A DNA stretch of 64,000 bases from Roseobacter cerasinus (GTDB lineage Bacteria; Pseudomonadota; Alphaproteobacteria; Rhodobacterales; Rhodobacteraceae), in contig NZ_BLIV01000002.1 of assembly GCF_009811755.1 (NCBI RefSeq), positions 551,001 to 615,000 on the forward strand, given 5' to 3'. The notes beneath the pieces were generated by a model. The model searched no databases. It was not told the origin of the DNA and saw only the letters and a list, made by a program, of their open reading frames with translations. This document shows positions 1 through 8,879 of this stretch, piece by piece (the first letter of the stretch is position 1; every line of letters starts with the position of its first letter). A program made the translations under genes and the position numbers.

Positions 1-1
1 A

Positions 2-844
2 GTTGTCGCCGTCTGGGGGCTGGAAAGCGCCTATGGGGAGTATCGCGGCTCCAACGATATTGTTCAGTCGCTGGCGACGCTCGCCTATGACGGGCGGCGT
101 GGGGCATTCTTTGAAGAGCAGCTGATTGCGGCGCTGAGAATTCTGCAGAACGGTGACACCAGCCCGCGCAACATGACTGGCAGTTGGGCGGGCGCCATGG
201 GGCACACGCAATTTATCCCAACGTCGTATCTGGCCTATGCGGTGGATTTCACTGGAGACGGTAGGCGAGATATTTGGGCGGATGATCCGTCAGATGCGTT
301 GGCGTCGACGGCAGCTTATTTGAAGCGATTTGGCTGGGTGAAGGGCCAGCCCTGGGGCGTTGAGGTGCAGTTGCCGCGCGGGTTCGACTATGCGCAGGCC
401 AGCCGCAAGGTGACCCGTAGCCCGGCGCAATGGGCGCAGATGGGGGTTGTGGATATGCGCGGGCGTGCGGTGCCGAACCATGGCAATGCGTCGATCCTGC
501 TGCCTGCCGGCGGGCAGGGCGCGGCATTCATGATCTTCAAGAACTTCGCTGTAATTGAGCGCTATAACACGGCAGACGCCTATGTGATTGGCGTGGGCCA
601 TCTGAGTGATCGGATCAAGGGCGGCCCTGCAATCAAGGCGAGCTGGCCGCGCGGCGACCGGGCGCTGACATTTGCGGAGCGCAAGGAGATGCAGCAGCGT
701 CTGACGCGGGCGGGGTTCAGCACGCAAGGGGTCGATGGGCGGATTGGGCCCAAGACCATTGCGGCGGTGCGCGCTTATCAGCGCAGCCAGGGGCTGGCGC
801 CGGATGGCTATGCCTCGCTGAGTTTGCTCAAGCGGTTGCGTTAG
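2..844 (+). CDS. Lytic murein transglycosylase, MltB type (5' end outside window)
   Basis: The frame is open from base 2 and runs to a TAG at 842-844, so only the last 280 residues are present and the start lies upstream. The visible part opens inside the SLT_2/MltB catalytic domain: the GLESAYG motif near its start holds the likely catalytic Glu, and GAMGHTQFIPTSY with the FTGDGRRDIW stretch is typical of the family. The last ~60 residues form a peptidoglycan-binding domain (RLTRAGFSTQGVDGRIGPKT). The family cleaves the MurNAc-GlcNAc bond and leaves 1,6-anhydro ends. The signal peptide, if present, is outside the window. The neighbouring polyamine genes converge on it, so it is not part of their operon. 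Confidence 0.93.
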   Translation, partial: VVAVWGLESAYGEYRGSNDIVQSLATLAYDGRRGAFFEEQLIAALRILQNGDTSPRNMTGSWAGAMGHTQFIPTSYLAYAVDFTGDGRRDIWADDPSDALASTAAYLKRFGWVKGQPWGVEVQLPRGFDYAQASRKVTRSPAQWAQMGVVDMRGRAVPNHGNASILLPAGGQGAAFMIFKNFAVIERYNTADAYVIGVGHLSDRIKGGPAIKASWPRGDRALTFAERKEMQQRLTRAGFSTQGVDGRIGPKTIAAVRAYQRSQGLAPDGYASLSLLKRLR

Positions 845-914
845 GAGGTTTTTGTTGTCCGGTCTCGGAGAGACCGGACGGCCTCCGGCGGGCATATTTC
901 TTGAACAATGAAGG

Positions 915-2093
915 TCAGCCCGGTGACATGCCGCGCAGCCTTTCAGAGCGGCGGCGGAGCAGTTCGACCACGGTGAGCAGGGCGACGGAGATGATCACCA
1001 GGATCGTGGCTACGGCGAGAATCGTCGGGCTGATCTGTTCGCGCAGTCCGGTGAACATTTGCCAGGGCAGGGTTTTTTGACCAGCGGAGCCGACGAAGAG
1101 CACGACGACCACTTCGTCAAAGCTGGTGATGAAGGCGAAGAGGCCGCCTGAGATCACGCCTGGCAGGATCAGCGGCATCTGCACGCGGAAGAAGGTGGTG
1201 ACGGGGCCCGCGCCCATATTGGCGGCGGCGCGGGTGAGGGAGTTGTCGAAGCCCACGAGCGTCGCCGTGACGGTGATGATCACGAAAGGAATGCCGAGGG
1301 CGGCGTGGGCGAGCACGACGCCGGTGTAGGTGCCTTGCAGGCCAATGCGGCTGTAGAAGAAGTACATGCCTGCGGCGGAGATGATCAGCGGCACGATCAT
1401 TGGCGAGATCAGGATCGCCATGATGGCCCGGCGGAAGGGGACGTGTGCTTGGCTGAGGCCGATGGCTGCCAATGTGCCGAAAGCGACGGAGAGAAAGGTG
1501 GCGGCGGGGGCGATTTTGACCGAGTTGGCCAGCGCGCCTTGCCAGTCGGAGTTGGTGAAGAAGTCTTCGTAATGTTTGAGTGAATAGCCCGCGGGGTCAA
1601 AGCGCAGCATCTCGGGCGTGAAGGTAAAGAAGTCCTGCGCGTTGAAGCTGAGCGGCATGACCACCAGGATCGGGGTGATCAGAAAGACGAGGATCGCACC
1701 GCAAATGACGCGGAAGCTGTGGTGCCAGAGCACTTGACCCGGCGTGAGATAGAGCGGCACGTAGGCCCTGTAACGCCCCTCAAATAGCCAGAAGATAAAC
1801 CAGCCGAAGACCCAGCCGAAGACGGCACCGATCAGGGCAGCGGCGAGTCCGCCGAGGACAAGACCACCCACGGCCAGAAGGGCCGTGAGGCCCCAACGGC
1901 TGGAGCGCTCGGCCTCGATCAGCTGCGTGATGGCGAAGGCACAGCCGCTCATCAGCAGTGCACCCGCAACAATACCCAAGAGCGAGCTGCCCTGCGCCGC
2001 GCCAATAAGAAGGCCGGCAAGGGCCCCTGCAAGTGCCACAACAGGTACGTAAAAAGAGACAGGCGTGCGGGACACGGGCGTCAGTGTGGACAT
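915..2093 (-). CDS. Polyamine-type ABC transporter permease (PotC-like) with extra N-terminal membrane segments
   Basis: Inner-membrane permease, 392 aa. The C-terminal ~270 residues are a standard binding-protein-dependent permease domain with the cytoplasmic EAA-type loop (LTRAAANMGAGPVTTFFRVQ). PotC proteins are usually about 265-290 aa. Here the first ~120 residues add about three hydrophobic segments (for example LAGALAGLLIGAAQ and LLAVGGLVLGGLAAALIGAV) before the core. It is the last gene of the minus-strand importer and follows the PotB-like partner by only 3 bp, with a purine-rich GGGGG site before the start. The substrate is inferred from context (aminotransferase, GntR, second polyamine importer). 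A related opine or amino-acid ligand is possible. Confidence 0.88.
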   Translation of the reverse strand: MSTLTPVSRTPVSFYVPVVALAGALAGLLIGAAQGSSLLGIVAGALLMSGCAFAITQLIEAERSSRWGLTALLAVGGLVLGGLAAALIGAVFGWVFGWFIFWLFEGRYRAYVPLYLTPGQVLWHHSFRVICGAILVFLITPILVVMPLSFNAQDFFTFTPEMLRFDPAGYSLKHYEDFFTNSDWQGALANSVKIAPAATFLSVAFGTLAAIGLSQAHVPFRRAIMAILISPMIVPLIISAAGMYFFYSRIGLQGTYTGVVLAHAALGIPFVIITVTATLVGFDNSLTRAAANMGAGPVTTFFRVQMPLILPGVISGGLFAFITSFDEVVVVLFVGSAGQKTLPWQMFTGLREQISPTILAVATILVIISVALLTVVELLRRRSERLRGMSPG

Positions 2094-2096
2094 GGT

Positions 2097-3737
2097 TCAG
2101 CCCCCTAGCTTCACGTTGTCGATGCCGACGATCTTGTCGTAGGCCCAGTAAAGGCCCAGCACCAGCGCGAGCAAGATGGCACCAAGGGCCGCAGCGAGAC
2201 CCCAGTTTAGCGAGCTGGAGATATGATAGGCGATCCGATTGGAGATAAACGTGCCTGTGGTGCCACCCACCAGTTCGGGGGTGATATAGTAACCAATTGC
2301 CAGGATGAAGACGAGGATTGAGCCGGCGCCGATGCCCGGCACGGATTGGGGGAAATAGACCCGCCAGAAGGCTGTCCAATTCGTGGCACCAAGCGATTTG
2401 GCGGCGCGCAGATAGCTCGGCGGGATCGTCTTCATCACCGAATAGAGCGGCAGGATCATGAAGGGCAGCAGGATATGTGTCATGGCGATGATCGTGCCCG
2501 TCTGGTTGTTGATCAGCGCGAGGCGGCTGTCGTCTGCGACGAGCCCCAGCCAGACCAGCGTGTCGTTCACCACGCCCTGTTGCTGCAACATAACTTTCCA
2601 GGCCGAGGTGCGCACCAACAACGACGTCCAGAAGGGCAGCAGCACCAGGATCATCAGCAAGTTGGCGGTGCGCGCGGGCAGGTTCGCGAGCAGCCACGCC
2701 ACCGGATAGCCCAGCAGGATGCAGCTGCCGGTGATCACCAGCGACATAATGAGCGTGCGCACGAAAAGCTTGATGTAAATCTGCTCATTCTCTGGTCGCA
2801 TTTCGGCACCGTCCGGCGATTTCTTCATATCCACGGCGTTGAGGAAATAGCCGGAGGTGAAATCGGGGCTGTAGGTCTGAATGGTTTGCCAGACTTCAAT
2901 GTCGTGCCAGTCCTTGTCGATCTTCTCAAAAGCGGCGGGGTAGTCGACCGTTTCGAAAGTGCTTGCAGCGGCCATGGCTTCCAGCAGTTCGGCGGAGCCC
3001 GGCCCGGCATACCCGGACAGATCCGGCTCCGCGATCAGATCGTCATAGAGCGCCGAATAGACCAGCGCCCAGGGGTCTTCTTTGGCGAGATTGTCGTCGT
3101 CCTCGTTCTGCACGAAATCGGCAAAGATCTCGAACGTGGCCGCAGTTTGGGGCAGGACACCCGCAATCTCTTCGCGCAGTTCAAACTGGGGTTGTGGCAC
3201 ATCGGATTTTCCGTCCCACTTGGTTTGCGCGGCCAGCCACGCATCGCTGCCCATCAGCGCGTTCCAGGTCTCGGCATCTTTCCAGAAGTCGTTCAGGTCT
3301 TCGAACTGGTCCTGATAGACCTCGCCCATGTCCTCGACCCGGCGGCCCGACTTGCGGAAGAGTGAGGAGACCCCTGTCAACTCGTAGTTCAGGCGGGAGC
3401 CGAGGCGGGTGTGCAGCTTGCGCTCCTGCGCGATGAAGATGTCCGTGTAGAGCGCCTTGAAGACCTCCGGCGCCGGGATCTCGCCGCTGTCACCGTCCCA
3501 CTCGGCCAACTGTTCGGTCGTGCGCGGCAGCGTGTCAGAGACGATCTGGTTTTCGACCGAGCGGAACAGCATATCCGCAATCGGCGCGATGAAGGTGACA
3601 AGGATGAAAATCAGCAGGGGGGCGATCAGAGCCAGCGCCCGCAACTTCTGCCGCCGTAGGGCCCGGTTCAGGCTGGTTTTCAAGGGGGTGCCATCGGCCG
3701 CCATCATCGGGCCGGTCGGATCGCTCGCCCGGGTCAT
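2097..3737 (-). CDS. Polyamine-type ABC transporter permease (PotB-like) with a large periplasmic insertion
   Basis: 546 aa, nearly twice the usual 285-300 aa of PotB. Residues ~30-55 form one membrane helix. Roughly residues 60-315 are hydrophilic, acidic and rich in aromatics with no membrane segment. The permease core starts near residue 320 (LFVRTLIMSLVITGSCILLG) and has the EAA-like loop (LRAAKSLGATNWTAFWRVYF). By topology the ~255-residue insertion should lie in the periplasm between helices 1 and 2. Its start ATG directly abuts the stop of the DUF1330 gene, with AAGG as ribosome site, which indicates translational coupling. It pairs with the PotC-like gene downstream. Confidence 0.9.
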   Translation of the reverse strand: MTRASDPTGPMMAADGTPLKTSLNRALRRQKLRALALIAPLLIFILVTFIAPIADMLFRSVENQIVSDTLPRTTEQLAEWDGDSGEIPAPEVFKALYTDIFIAQERKLHTRLGSRLNYELTGVSSLFRKSGRRVEDMGEVYQDQFEDLNDFWKDAETWNALMGSDAWLAAQTKWDGKSDVPQPQFELREEIAGVLPQTAATFEIFADFVQNEDDDNLAKEDPWALVYSALYDDLIAEPDLSGYAGPGSAELLEAMAAASTFETVDYPAAFEKIDKDWHDIEVWQTIQTYSPDFTSGYFLNAVDMKKSPDGAEMRPENEQIYIKLFVRTLIMSLVITGSCILLGYPVAWLLANLPARTANLLMILVLLPFWTSLLVRTSAWKVMLQQQGVVNDTLVWLGLVADDSRLALINNQTGTIIAMTHILLPFMILPLYSVMKTIPPSYLRAAKSLGATNWTAFWRVYFPQSVPGIGAGSILVFILAIGYYITPELVGGTTGTFISNRIAYHISSSLNWGLAAALGAILLALVLGLYWAYDKIVGIDNVKLGG

Positions 3738-4025
3738 CTATGCGCCTTCCACCACGATGATTGTGCTCGTGGCGGTGCGATGCCGGATCTTCATGACCTC
3801 CTGATACTCGGGGTCGTTGTAGGCGTCGAGCGCGGCCTGATAGCTGGGGAATTCGATGACGACATGCCGGTTCTCGGCCCGCCCTTCCATCACCTGCGCG
3901 TCACCGCCCCGGATGATAAACCGACCGCCGAGGCCCTGCAGAATTGGCGTGTCGCGTTCGACGTATTCCTTGTAGGCCTCAGGGTCGTTCACGGTGATAT
4001 GGCCGATGATATAGCCTTTGGGCAT
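3738..4025 (-). CDS. DUF1330 domain protein
   Basis: A 95-residue protein with the DUF1330 pattern: YIIGHITVNDPEAYKEY at the N terminus, the GGRFIIRGGDAQVMEGR centre, and HVVIEFPSYQAALDAYND toward the end. These are small dimeric ferredoxin-like (alpha-beta barrel) proteins; the family has no settled biochemical function. A strong GAGGAAGGA site precedes the ATG. It sits between the binding-protein gene (70 bp upstream) and the PotB-like permease (abutting), so it is almost certainly co-transcribed with the importer. The position suggests a role in handling the imported compound, but that is inference only. Confidence 0.88.
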   Translation of the reverse strand: MPKGYIIGHITVNDPEAYKEYVERDTPILQGLGGRFIIRGGDAQVMEGRAENRHVVIEFPSYQAALDAYNDPEYQEVMKIRHRTATSTIIVVEGA

Positions 4026-4094
4026 GGTCGCATCCTTCCTCTGGCGGAAGGGGCCGATATGGCCCCGTCCGGTGTCATGCGTGCCGGGTGGCGC

Positions 4095-5207
4095 TTATTG
4101 CGTCAGCCAGGCCTGGAACTTGGAGTCCAGATCGTCGCGATAGTCCGCCCACCAGGTGTAGTTGTTCACGAAGGTGTTCTCGGCGTTGCTCGGCTCGGTC
4201 GGCATATGCGGCGCCATGTCGATGCCCAGTTCGGCGTGGGTGCTCACCAGCGGGGCCGAAGAGGCGCGCGCCGGGCCGTAGGAGATGAACTTGGCCTGAT
4301 CCGCCAGACGCTGTGTGTCGGTGGCGAAATAGAGGTAATCCATCACCCGTGCGAGCCGGTCCTCCGGCAGGTCTGCCGGAACCACCCAGCCGTCAAGGTC
4401 GAACATCTGCCAGTCCCAGGCCATGCCGATGGGTTGGCCCTGCTCCTCGATGGCCGAGAAGAGGCGACCGTTATAGGTCGAGCTCATGAAGACCTCGCCA
4501 TCGGCCAGCAGTTGGATCGCTTCGGCAGCGGAGGACCAGAAGATCGTCTGATCCTTGATGGTGTCGAGCTTGGCAAAGGCGCGGTCCTGGCCTTCTTCGG
4601 TTTCCAGCACGTCATAGACGTCTTCATAGGCCACGCCGTCGCAGAGCAGCGCCCATTCCATATTGGCAATCGGCTGCTTGTTCAGACCGCGCTTGCCCGG
4701 ATAGGTCTCCAGATCGAAGACGTCACAGGCACCTTTCGGCGGCTCCACACCTTCGGCCACCTGATCGGTGCGGTAGCCGAAAGTGGTCGAGAAGACGATC
4801 TGCGGGATGAAGCAATCGGAGACGATCATGTCGCCGAAGTCATCGGAGGCAGAGGTGCCATCGGGGGCTGCGGCCAGCACCTCGTCATGGTCGATCTCCA
4901 TGGCCAGACCTTCGTCACAGACGCGGATCGCGTCCGCGGCCTCGAGGTCCACCAGATCCCAGGTGATGTTCCCGGCTTCAGCCTGTGCGCGCATCTTCGC
5001 CACGCCTTCGGGTGAGCTTTCATCGTTGATGATGGTGATGCCCGACTTCTCCATATACGGATCGTGATAGGCTTTCTGTTGCGAGTTGGAGTAGGCCCCG
5101 CCCCAGCTGACGATTGTCATCTCCGATGCCATGTGGCCATCGGCGAAGGCCATGCCGCTGGCGACGGTCAGCGCGGTGGAGGCCAAAAGCGTTTTGGTCA
5201 GTTTCAT
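4095..5207 (-). CDS. Periplasmic substrate-binding protein of polyamine-type ABC importer (PotD-like)
   Basis: 370 aa with a Sec signal peptide (basic MKLTK start, hydrophobic core, cleavage after ASGMAFA). The mature part begins with the SBP_bac_8/PotD-like fold entry MTIVSWGGAYSNSQQKAY and contains the YNGRLFSAIEEQGQPIG and WDWQMFDLDGWVVP blocks typical of this group. There are four Cys in the mature protein, possibly two disulfides. Two consecutive ATGs exist; the second (5207) is better spaced (6 nt) from GGAG. It lies 87 nt downstream of the ATPase gene, with a hairpin in the gap, and leads the SBP-DUF1330-permease-permease block. It differs from the PotF-like protein at 8937, so the two importers probably have different ligands. 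Confidence 0.9.
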   Translation of the reverse strand: MKLTKTLLASTALTVASGMAFADGHMASEMTIVSWGGAYSNSQQKAYHDPYMEKSGITIINDESSPEGVAKMRAQAEAGNITWDLVDLEAADAIRVCDEGLAMEIDHDEVLAAAPDGTSASDDFGDMIVSDCFIPQIVFSTTFGYRTDQVAEGVEPPKGACDVFDLETYPGKRGLNKQPIANMEWALLCDGVAYEDVYDVLETEEGQDRAFAKLDTIKDQTIFWSSAAEAIQLLADGEVFMSSTYNGRLFSAIEEQGQPIGMAWDWQMFDLDGWVVPADLPEDRLARVMDYLYFATDTQRLADQAKFISYGPARASSAPLVSTHAELGIDMAPHMPTEPSNAENTFVNNYTWWADYRDDLDSKFQAWLTQ

Positions 5208-5226
5208 CATAGTCTCCCAGTTATCT

Positions 5227-5260
5227 GCCCGCTGATCGTGTGAGGCAGGTGGCAGCGGGC
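5227..5260 (-). other. Intercistronic hairpin between ATPase and binding-protein genes
   Basis: Perfect 8-bp arms GCCCGCTG and CAGCGGGC separated by 18 nt, in the 87-nt gap between the ATPase stop and the SBP start. There is no T run on either strand, so it looks more like an RNA-processing or stability element than an intrinsic terminator. Confidence 0.4.
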
Positions 5261-5297
5261 TTGGCCACCGTCTCTGTCAGGTCGTGCCAGAATGCAC

Positions 5298-6398
5298 TCA
5301 GGCATCCAGTGCACGACAGTCTTGTGGCAGCCAGCCTATCTCAAGCTGTTCGCCGGGTTTCAAGCGCGTCTGGTCAGGCGCGTTGCGGCACTTCATGACA
5401 AAGTCTTCCCGGCCCGCGACGCGCAGCCGGGTGCGGAAGATGTCGCCCATATAGATGAACTCAAGTACCTCGGCTTTGAGCGTGTGCGCGTCCGGGCTGA
5501 GCCGGTCTTTCTTGTACTCGACCCGCTCCGGGCGGATCGAAACACGGGTGCGCTCGCCGGGTTGCGCGACGTTCACCGGCTTTGCGTCGATGAGCTCGCC
5601 ATCATCCAGTTGGATCAGCGCGGTCTCGCCCTTGATCTCCTTGACGACACCTTCCAGCGTGTTGTTTTCGCCGATGAACTGCGCAACGAAGCTGTTTTCC
5701 GGCGCTTCATAGAGCTGATCCGGCGGGGCCAGCTGCTGGATGCGGCCATCGTCAAAGACCGCCACACGGTCCGACATGGTCAGCGCTTCGGTCTGGTCGT
5801 GGGTCACATAAACAACGGTGATGCCCAGATCATGCGCCAGCCGCGTGATCTCGAACTGCAATGTCTCACGCAGCTGCTTGTCGAGCGCGCCCAACGGTTC
5901 GTCCATCAGCACCAGCTCCGGCTCGAACACCAGCGCGCGGGCCAAGGCGATGCGCTGCTGCTGACCGCCCGACAGCTGCGAGGGCCTGCGCCCGGCAAAG
6001 GCGCCCATCTGCACCATGTCGAGTGCGCGTGTGATCTTGGCCTCGCGATCGGATTTGCCAATCTTGCGCACTTCGAGCGGGAAGGAGAGGTTCTCCGCCA
6101 CCGTCATATGCGGGAAGAGGGCGTAGTTCTGGAACACCATGCCAATGCCGCGCTTGTGTGGTGGAATGTTGTTGATCGACTGCCCATCGAGGCGAATGTC
6201 GCCATGGGTGGCCGTCTCGAACCCGGCCAGCATCATCAGACAGGTTGTCTTGCCGGAGCCAGAGGGCCCCAGCATGGTCAGGAATTCACCTTTCGGCATC
6301 GAAAGATTGAGGTCTTTTACGACAAGCGTTTCGCCGTCATAGCTTTTTTGCACGCGCTCGAATGCAACGAACGCGTCTTCGGTTTTCATGTCGGCCAA
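5298..6398 (-). CDS. Polyamine-type ABC transporter ATP-binding protein (PotA-like)
   Basis: 366-aa ATPase energising the minus-strand importer. Walker A GPSGSGKTT at residues 44-52, Q-loop VFQNYALFPH around 88-97, signature LSGGQQQR at 142-149, Walker B LVLMDEP at 162-168, and the H-loop THDQTEA. The C-terminal ~120 residues are a TOBE-type regulatory domain. The chosen start is TTG, because GGGGAG sits 6 nt before it; the ATG nine bases further in lacks a site. A 212-nt gap separates it from the upstream aminotransferase gene, so it may have its own promoter. Confidence 0.92.
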   Translation of the reverse strand: MADMKTEDAFVAFERVQKSYDGETLVVKDLNLSMPKGEFLTMLGPSGSGKTTCLMMLAGFETATHGDIRLDGQSINNIPPHKRGIGMVFQNYALFPHMTVAENLSFPLEVRKIGKSDREAKITRALDMVQMGAFAGRRPSQLSGGQQQRIALARALVFEPELVLMDEPLGALDKQLRETLQFEITRLAHDLGITVVYVTHDQTEALTMSDRVAVFDDGRIQQLAPPDQLYEAPENSFVAQFIGENNTLEGVVKEIKGETALIQLDDGELIDAKPVNVAQPGERTRVSIRPERVEYKKDRLSPDAHTLKAEVLEFIYMGDIFRTRLRVAGREDFVMKCRNAPDQTRLKPGEQLEIGWLPQDCRALDA

Positions 6399-6564
6399 AC
6401 GTGGCTCCCCGTTTCTCCCCGGCGGTTTTCCGCGCTGATTGGCGCAATGTTAACACGAGAAAAGCGGCGTCGCGCAAGCGCTTACCTCAACTTGAGCCCG
6501 TCTTGGGTGCATTGAAGTCCGTTTCGCTGTTTTCAGCGCCAATTCCGGTCGGATGTGCTGTGCA

Positions 6565-6603
6565 GCGGGGCGTTTCTGGCACGATGATCGGCGATCGCCC
6601 CGC
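6565..6603 (-). terminator. Possible terminator hairpin after the aminotransferase gene
   Basis: 8-bp arms GCGGGGCG and CGCCCCGC begin a few bases beyond the aminotransferase stop. The 23-nt loop contains a second small palindrome. There is no T tract, so the call is weak. Confidence 0.3.
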
Positions 6604-6609
6604 GCCGCA

Positions 6610-8007
6610 TCAGGACGCAGGTTGCAGCAGCCCCTGGTTTTTAAGCTCGGCATGGGTTTCATTCAAGGCCCGGCGCGCGCGGGTGATCAGCACGTCGATC
6701 TCCTCCGGCGTGATGATCAGCGGAGGCGAGACAATCATGCGGTCACCCACATGCCGCATCACGAGGTTATTCGCAAAACAACGTTCTCGGCAGATGTAGC
6801 CAACCGTTCCCTTGTCGGTTGCAAACTTGGCCCGGCTTTCCTTGTGCGGGGTCAGTGGCAGCGAGGCCATCATGCCCTCAATCGCCAGATCGCCGACCAG
6901 TGGATGGCCGGTCAGGCTTTCCAGCGCTGTCTTGAGGGCAGGGGCCGCGACCGTTCTTACGTGATCGAGCACATTTTCTTCCTGCAGGATGCGTAGGTTT
7001 TCCATTGCAACAGCGGCGGCGACCGGGTGGCCGGAGTAGGTGTATCCGTGGTTGAACTCCGCCGCGCCGATCACCTCGGCCACCTCATCGCAGACAATCG
7101 ATCCGCCGATGGGCTGGTAGCCGGAGCTTAACCCCTTGGCGATGGTCATGATATGCGGGCGCAGACCCATGGTCTGGCTGCCAAACCAATTGCCCGTTCG
7201 GCCAAAACCGCAGATGACCTCATCTGCAATCAGCAGGATGTTGTACTTGTCGCAGATGCGCTGGATCTCGGGCCAATAGCTGTCGGGCGGGACGATCACG
7301 CCGCCTGCACCCTGCACCGGCTCTGCGATGAACGCCGCGACTTTCTCCTCGCCCAGCTCAAGGATCTTCTCCTCAAGCTCGCGCGCACGGGCGATGCCGA
7401 ACTCTTCGGGTGTCATCTCGCCGCCTTCACCCCACCAGTCCGGCTGGTTGATGTGGTGAATGCCGGGGATCGGCATGCCGCCCTGCGCGTGCATATAGCT
7501 CATCCCGCCCAGCGAGCCTGACCCGACGGAGGAGCCGTGATAGGCGTTCTTGCGGCTGATGATATGGGTCTTTTCGGGGTGCCCCTTTTCGGCCCAGTAG
7601 GTGCGGACCATGCGGATGTTGGTGTCATTCGCCTCCGACCCGGAACTTGCGAAAAACACATGGTTCAGCCCCTCGGGCGCCAGTTTGGTGATCTCTTGTG
7701 CCAGGGCGATGGCGGGCACATGCGTCGTCATGAAAAACGTGTTGTAGTACGGCAGCTCCATCATCTGGCGTGCGGCGACATCAGCCATTTCGGTGCGGCC
7801 ATAGCCGATGTTTACACACCACAGCCCCGCCATCCCGTCGAGGATTTCGTTGCCCTCGCTGTCGGTCAGATAGACCCCTTCAGCCCGCGTGATCACCCGC
7901 GCGCCGCGCTCGGCAAGCTCGTTATTTGTTGTGAACGGGTGCATGTGATGCGCTGCATCCAGCGCCTGCAACTCAGCCGTCGGCATGTGATTTGTAATCG
8001 CGGGCAT
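6610..8007 (-). CDS. Class III omega-aminotransferase, putrescine/polyamine type
   Basis: PLP-dependent aminotransferase of 465 aa, similar to putrescine or beta-alanine:pyruvate transaminases. Visible motifs: PLP-phosphate contacts SSGSEAND (121-128), the catalytic-Asp block IADEVICGFGR (260-270, Asp262) and the Schiff-base Lys291 in TIAKGLSSGYQP. The N terminus HHMHPFTTNNEL is typical of the omega-aminotransferases often found beside polyamine importers in roseobacters. A GTG nine codons upstream would lengthen the protein; the ATG at 8007 fits the family better. It lies between the GntR gene and the importer on the same strand. The likely role is conversion of imported diamine to an aminoaldehyde. 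The exact amine cannot be read from sequence. Confidence 0.9.
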   Translation of the reverse strand: MPAITNHMPTAELQALDAAHHMHPFTTNNELAERGARVITRAEGVYLTDSEGNEILDGMAGLWCVNIGYGRTEMADVAARQMMELPYYNTFFMTTHVPAIALAQEITKLAPEGLNHVFFASSGSEANDTNIRMVRTYWAEKGHPEKTHIISRKNAYHGSSVGSGSLGGMSYMHAQGGMPIPGIHHINQPDWWGEGGEMTPEEFGIARARELEEKILELGEEKVAAFIAEPVQGAGGVIVPPDSYWPEIQRICDKYNILLIADEVICGFGRTGNWFGSQTMGLRPHIMTIAKGLSSGYQPIGGSIVCDEVAEVIGAAEFNHGYTYSGHPVAAAVAMENLRILQEENVLDHVRTVAAPALKTALESLTGHPLVGDLAIEGMMASLPLTPHKESRAKFATDKGTVGYICRERCFANNLVMRHVGDRMIVSPPLIITPEEIDVLITRARRALNETHAELKNQGLLQPAS

Positions 8008-8058
8008 CAGGCACCTGTGGGTTTGGGGAAACACGGCATCAGCCGCCAGCAGCAGAAT

Positions 8059-8069
8059 ATGATCAAATT
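8059..8069. promoter_or_regulatory. Candidate GntR operator (TGATCAAA motif) upstream of the aminotransferase
   Basis: ATGATCAAAT lies about 50 bp upstream of the aminotransferase start. The same TGATCAAA core recurs at 8880 in front of the divergent binding-protein gene, which is what a local regulator's site would look like. Inference only. Confidence 0.35.
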
Positions 8070-8077
8070 ATCCGATG

Positions 8078-8782
8078 TCAATCGAATCGCTGATCAACGG
8101 CTGCATCTTCCAGTGAGGCCCGGATTTGCAGCATACCCTGATGCACGTCTTCCGCCATGGCCTGCGCTGCAGCTTCTCCGTCGCGTGCGGCCAGCGCCCG
8201 CAGCAGGTCGGCGTGTTTATCTGGTAGATTCAGGGTGCCGTAGCGTCCACAGACCACCCGGAGCGACGGGGCAAAGCGCAGCCACAACCGGTCAACCGTC
8301 GCGGTCAGGATCGGCGCTTGCGCAATTTCATAAAGCGTGGCGTGAAAGCGATAGTTGTGCGTGAGGTAACCCGGAATGTCACCCTGTTCGATGGCCGCGT
8401 TCAGCGCGTCATCGCGCAACCTTAGTGTCGAGAGCCCATCCACATCGATATGCCAGACCGCGCGTCTTGCCAGCTCTGGCTCTAGAGATTGCCGCATGAA
8501 ATCAAGCTGTTCTATGCAGTCGTCCTTCAATTCGGGAACGATTACCCGCCGGTTGCCCAACATGCTGAGCGCACCATCGGAAATCAACCGGCGCAGCGCC
8601 TCGCGTACCGGGGTCATGCCAGCGCCTAGGTCGTTAACAAGCCCCTGGATCGTGACCGCCTGCCCGGGGGCAAGATCGCCGAACAGGATGCGGGCGCGTA
8701 GCTGTTCATAAACCTTCTGATGTGCCGGGCTCTTTGCGCCGGTGGTGGCTGCAGGGGGTGCCGGTTTTGTAGGCAGATCCAT
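8078..8782 (-). CDS. GntR-family transcriptional regulator (FCD type)
   Basis: 234 aa from the ATG at 8782, which follows AAAGGA by 7 nt; the longer frame to 8950 has no ribosome site and starts with unlikely sequence. N-terminal winged helix (~residues 20-85: YEQLRARILFGDLAPGQAVT, then GAGMTPVREALRRLISDGAL) is followed by an all-helical FCD ligand domain with likely metal/effector residues in HNYRFHATLYEIA. It sits between the two importers and is divergent from the PotF-like gene. Most likely it controls both in response to a polyamine or its breakdown product; that role is inferred from position. Confidence 0.9.
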   Translation of the reverse strand: MDLPTKPAPPAATTGAKSPAHQKVYEQLRARILFGDLAPGQAVTIQGLVNDLGAGMTPVREALRRLISDGALSMLGNRRVIVPELKDDCIEQLDFMRQSLEPELARRAVWHIDVDGLSTLRLRDDALNAAIEQGDIPGYLTHNYRFHATLYEIAQAPILTATVDRLWLRFAPSLRVVCGRYGTLNLPDKHADLLRALAARDGEAAAQAMAEDVHQGMLQIRASLEDAAVDQRFD

Positions 8783-8879
8783 ATCCGGTCCTTTGAGGTG
8801 GTCACACGCACTGCGCTGATCTCTTGCACAGCAGGTGATGGCATGAAAGCATAAGGCATCTTGCCGCCAGCGGCAAAAC

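Noticed and set aside
6481-6500. CTCAA-C-TTGAG repeat upstream of the PotA-like gene
   Set aside because: Only 5-bp arms and no second copy; too weak to call an operator.
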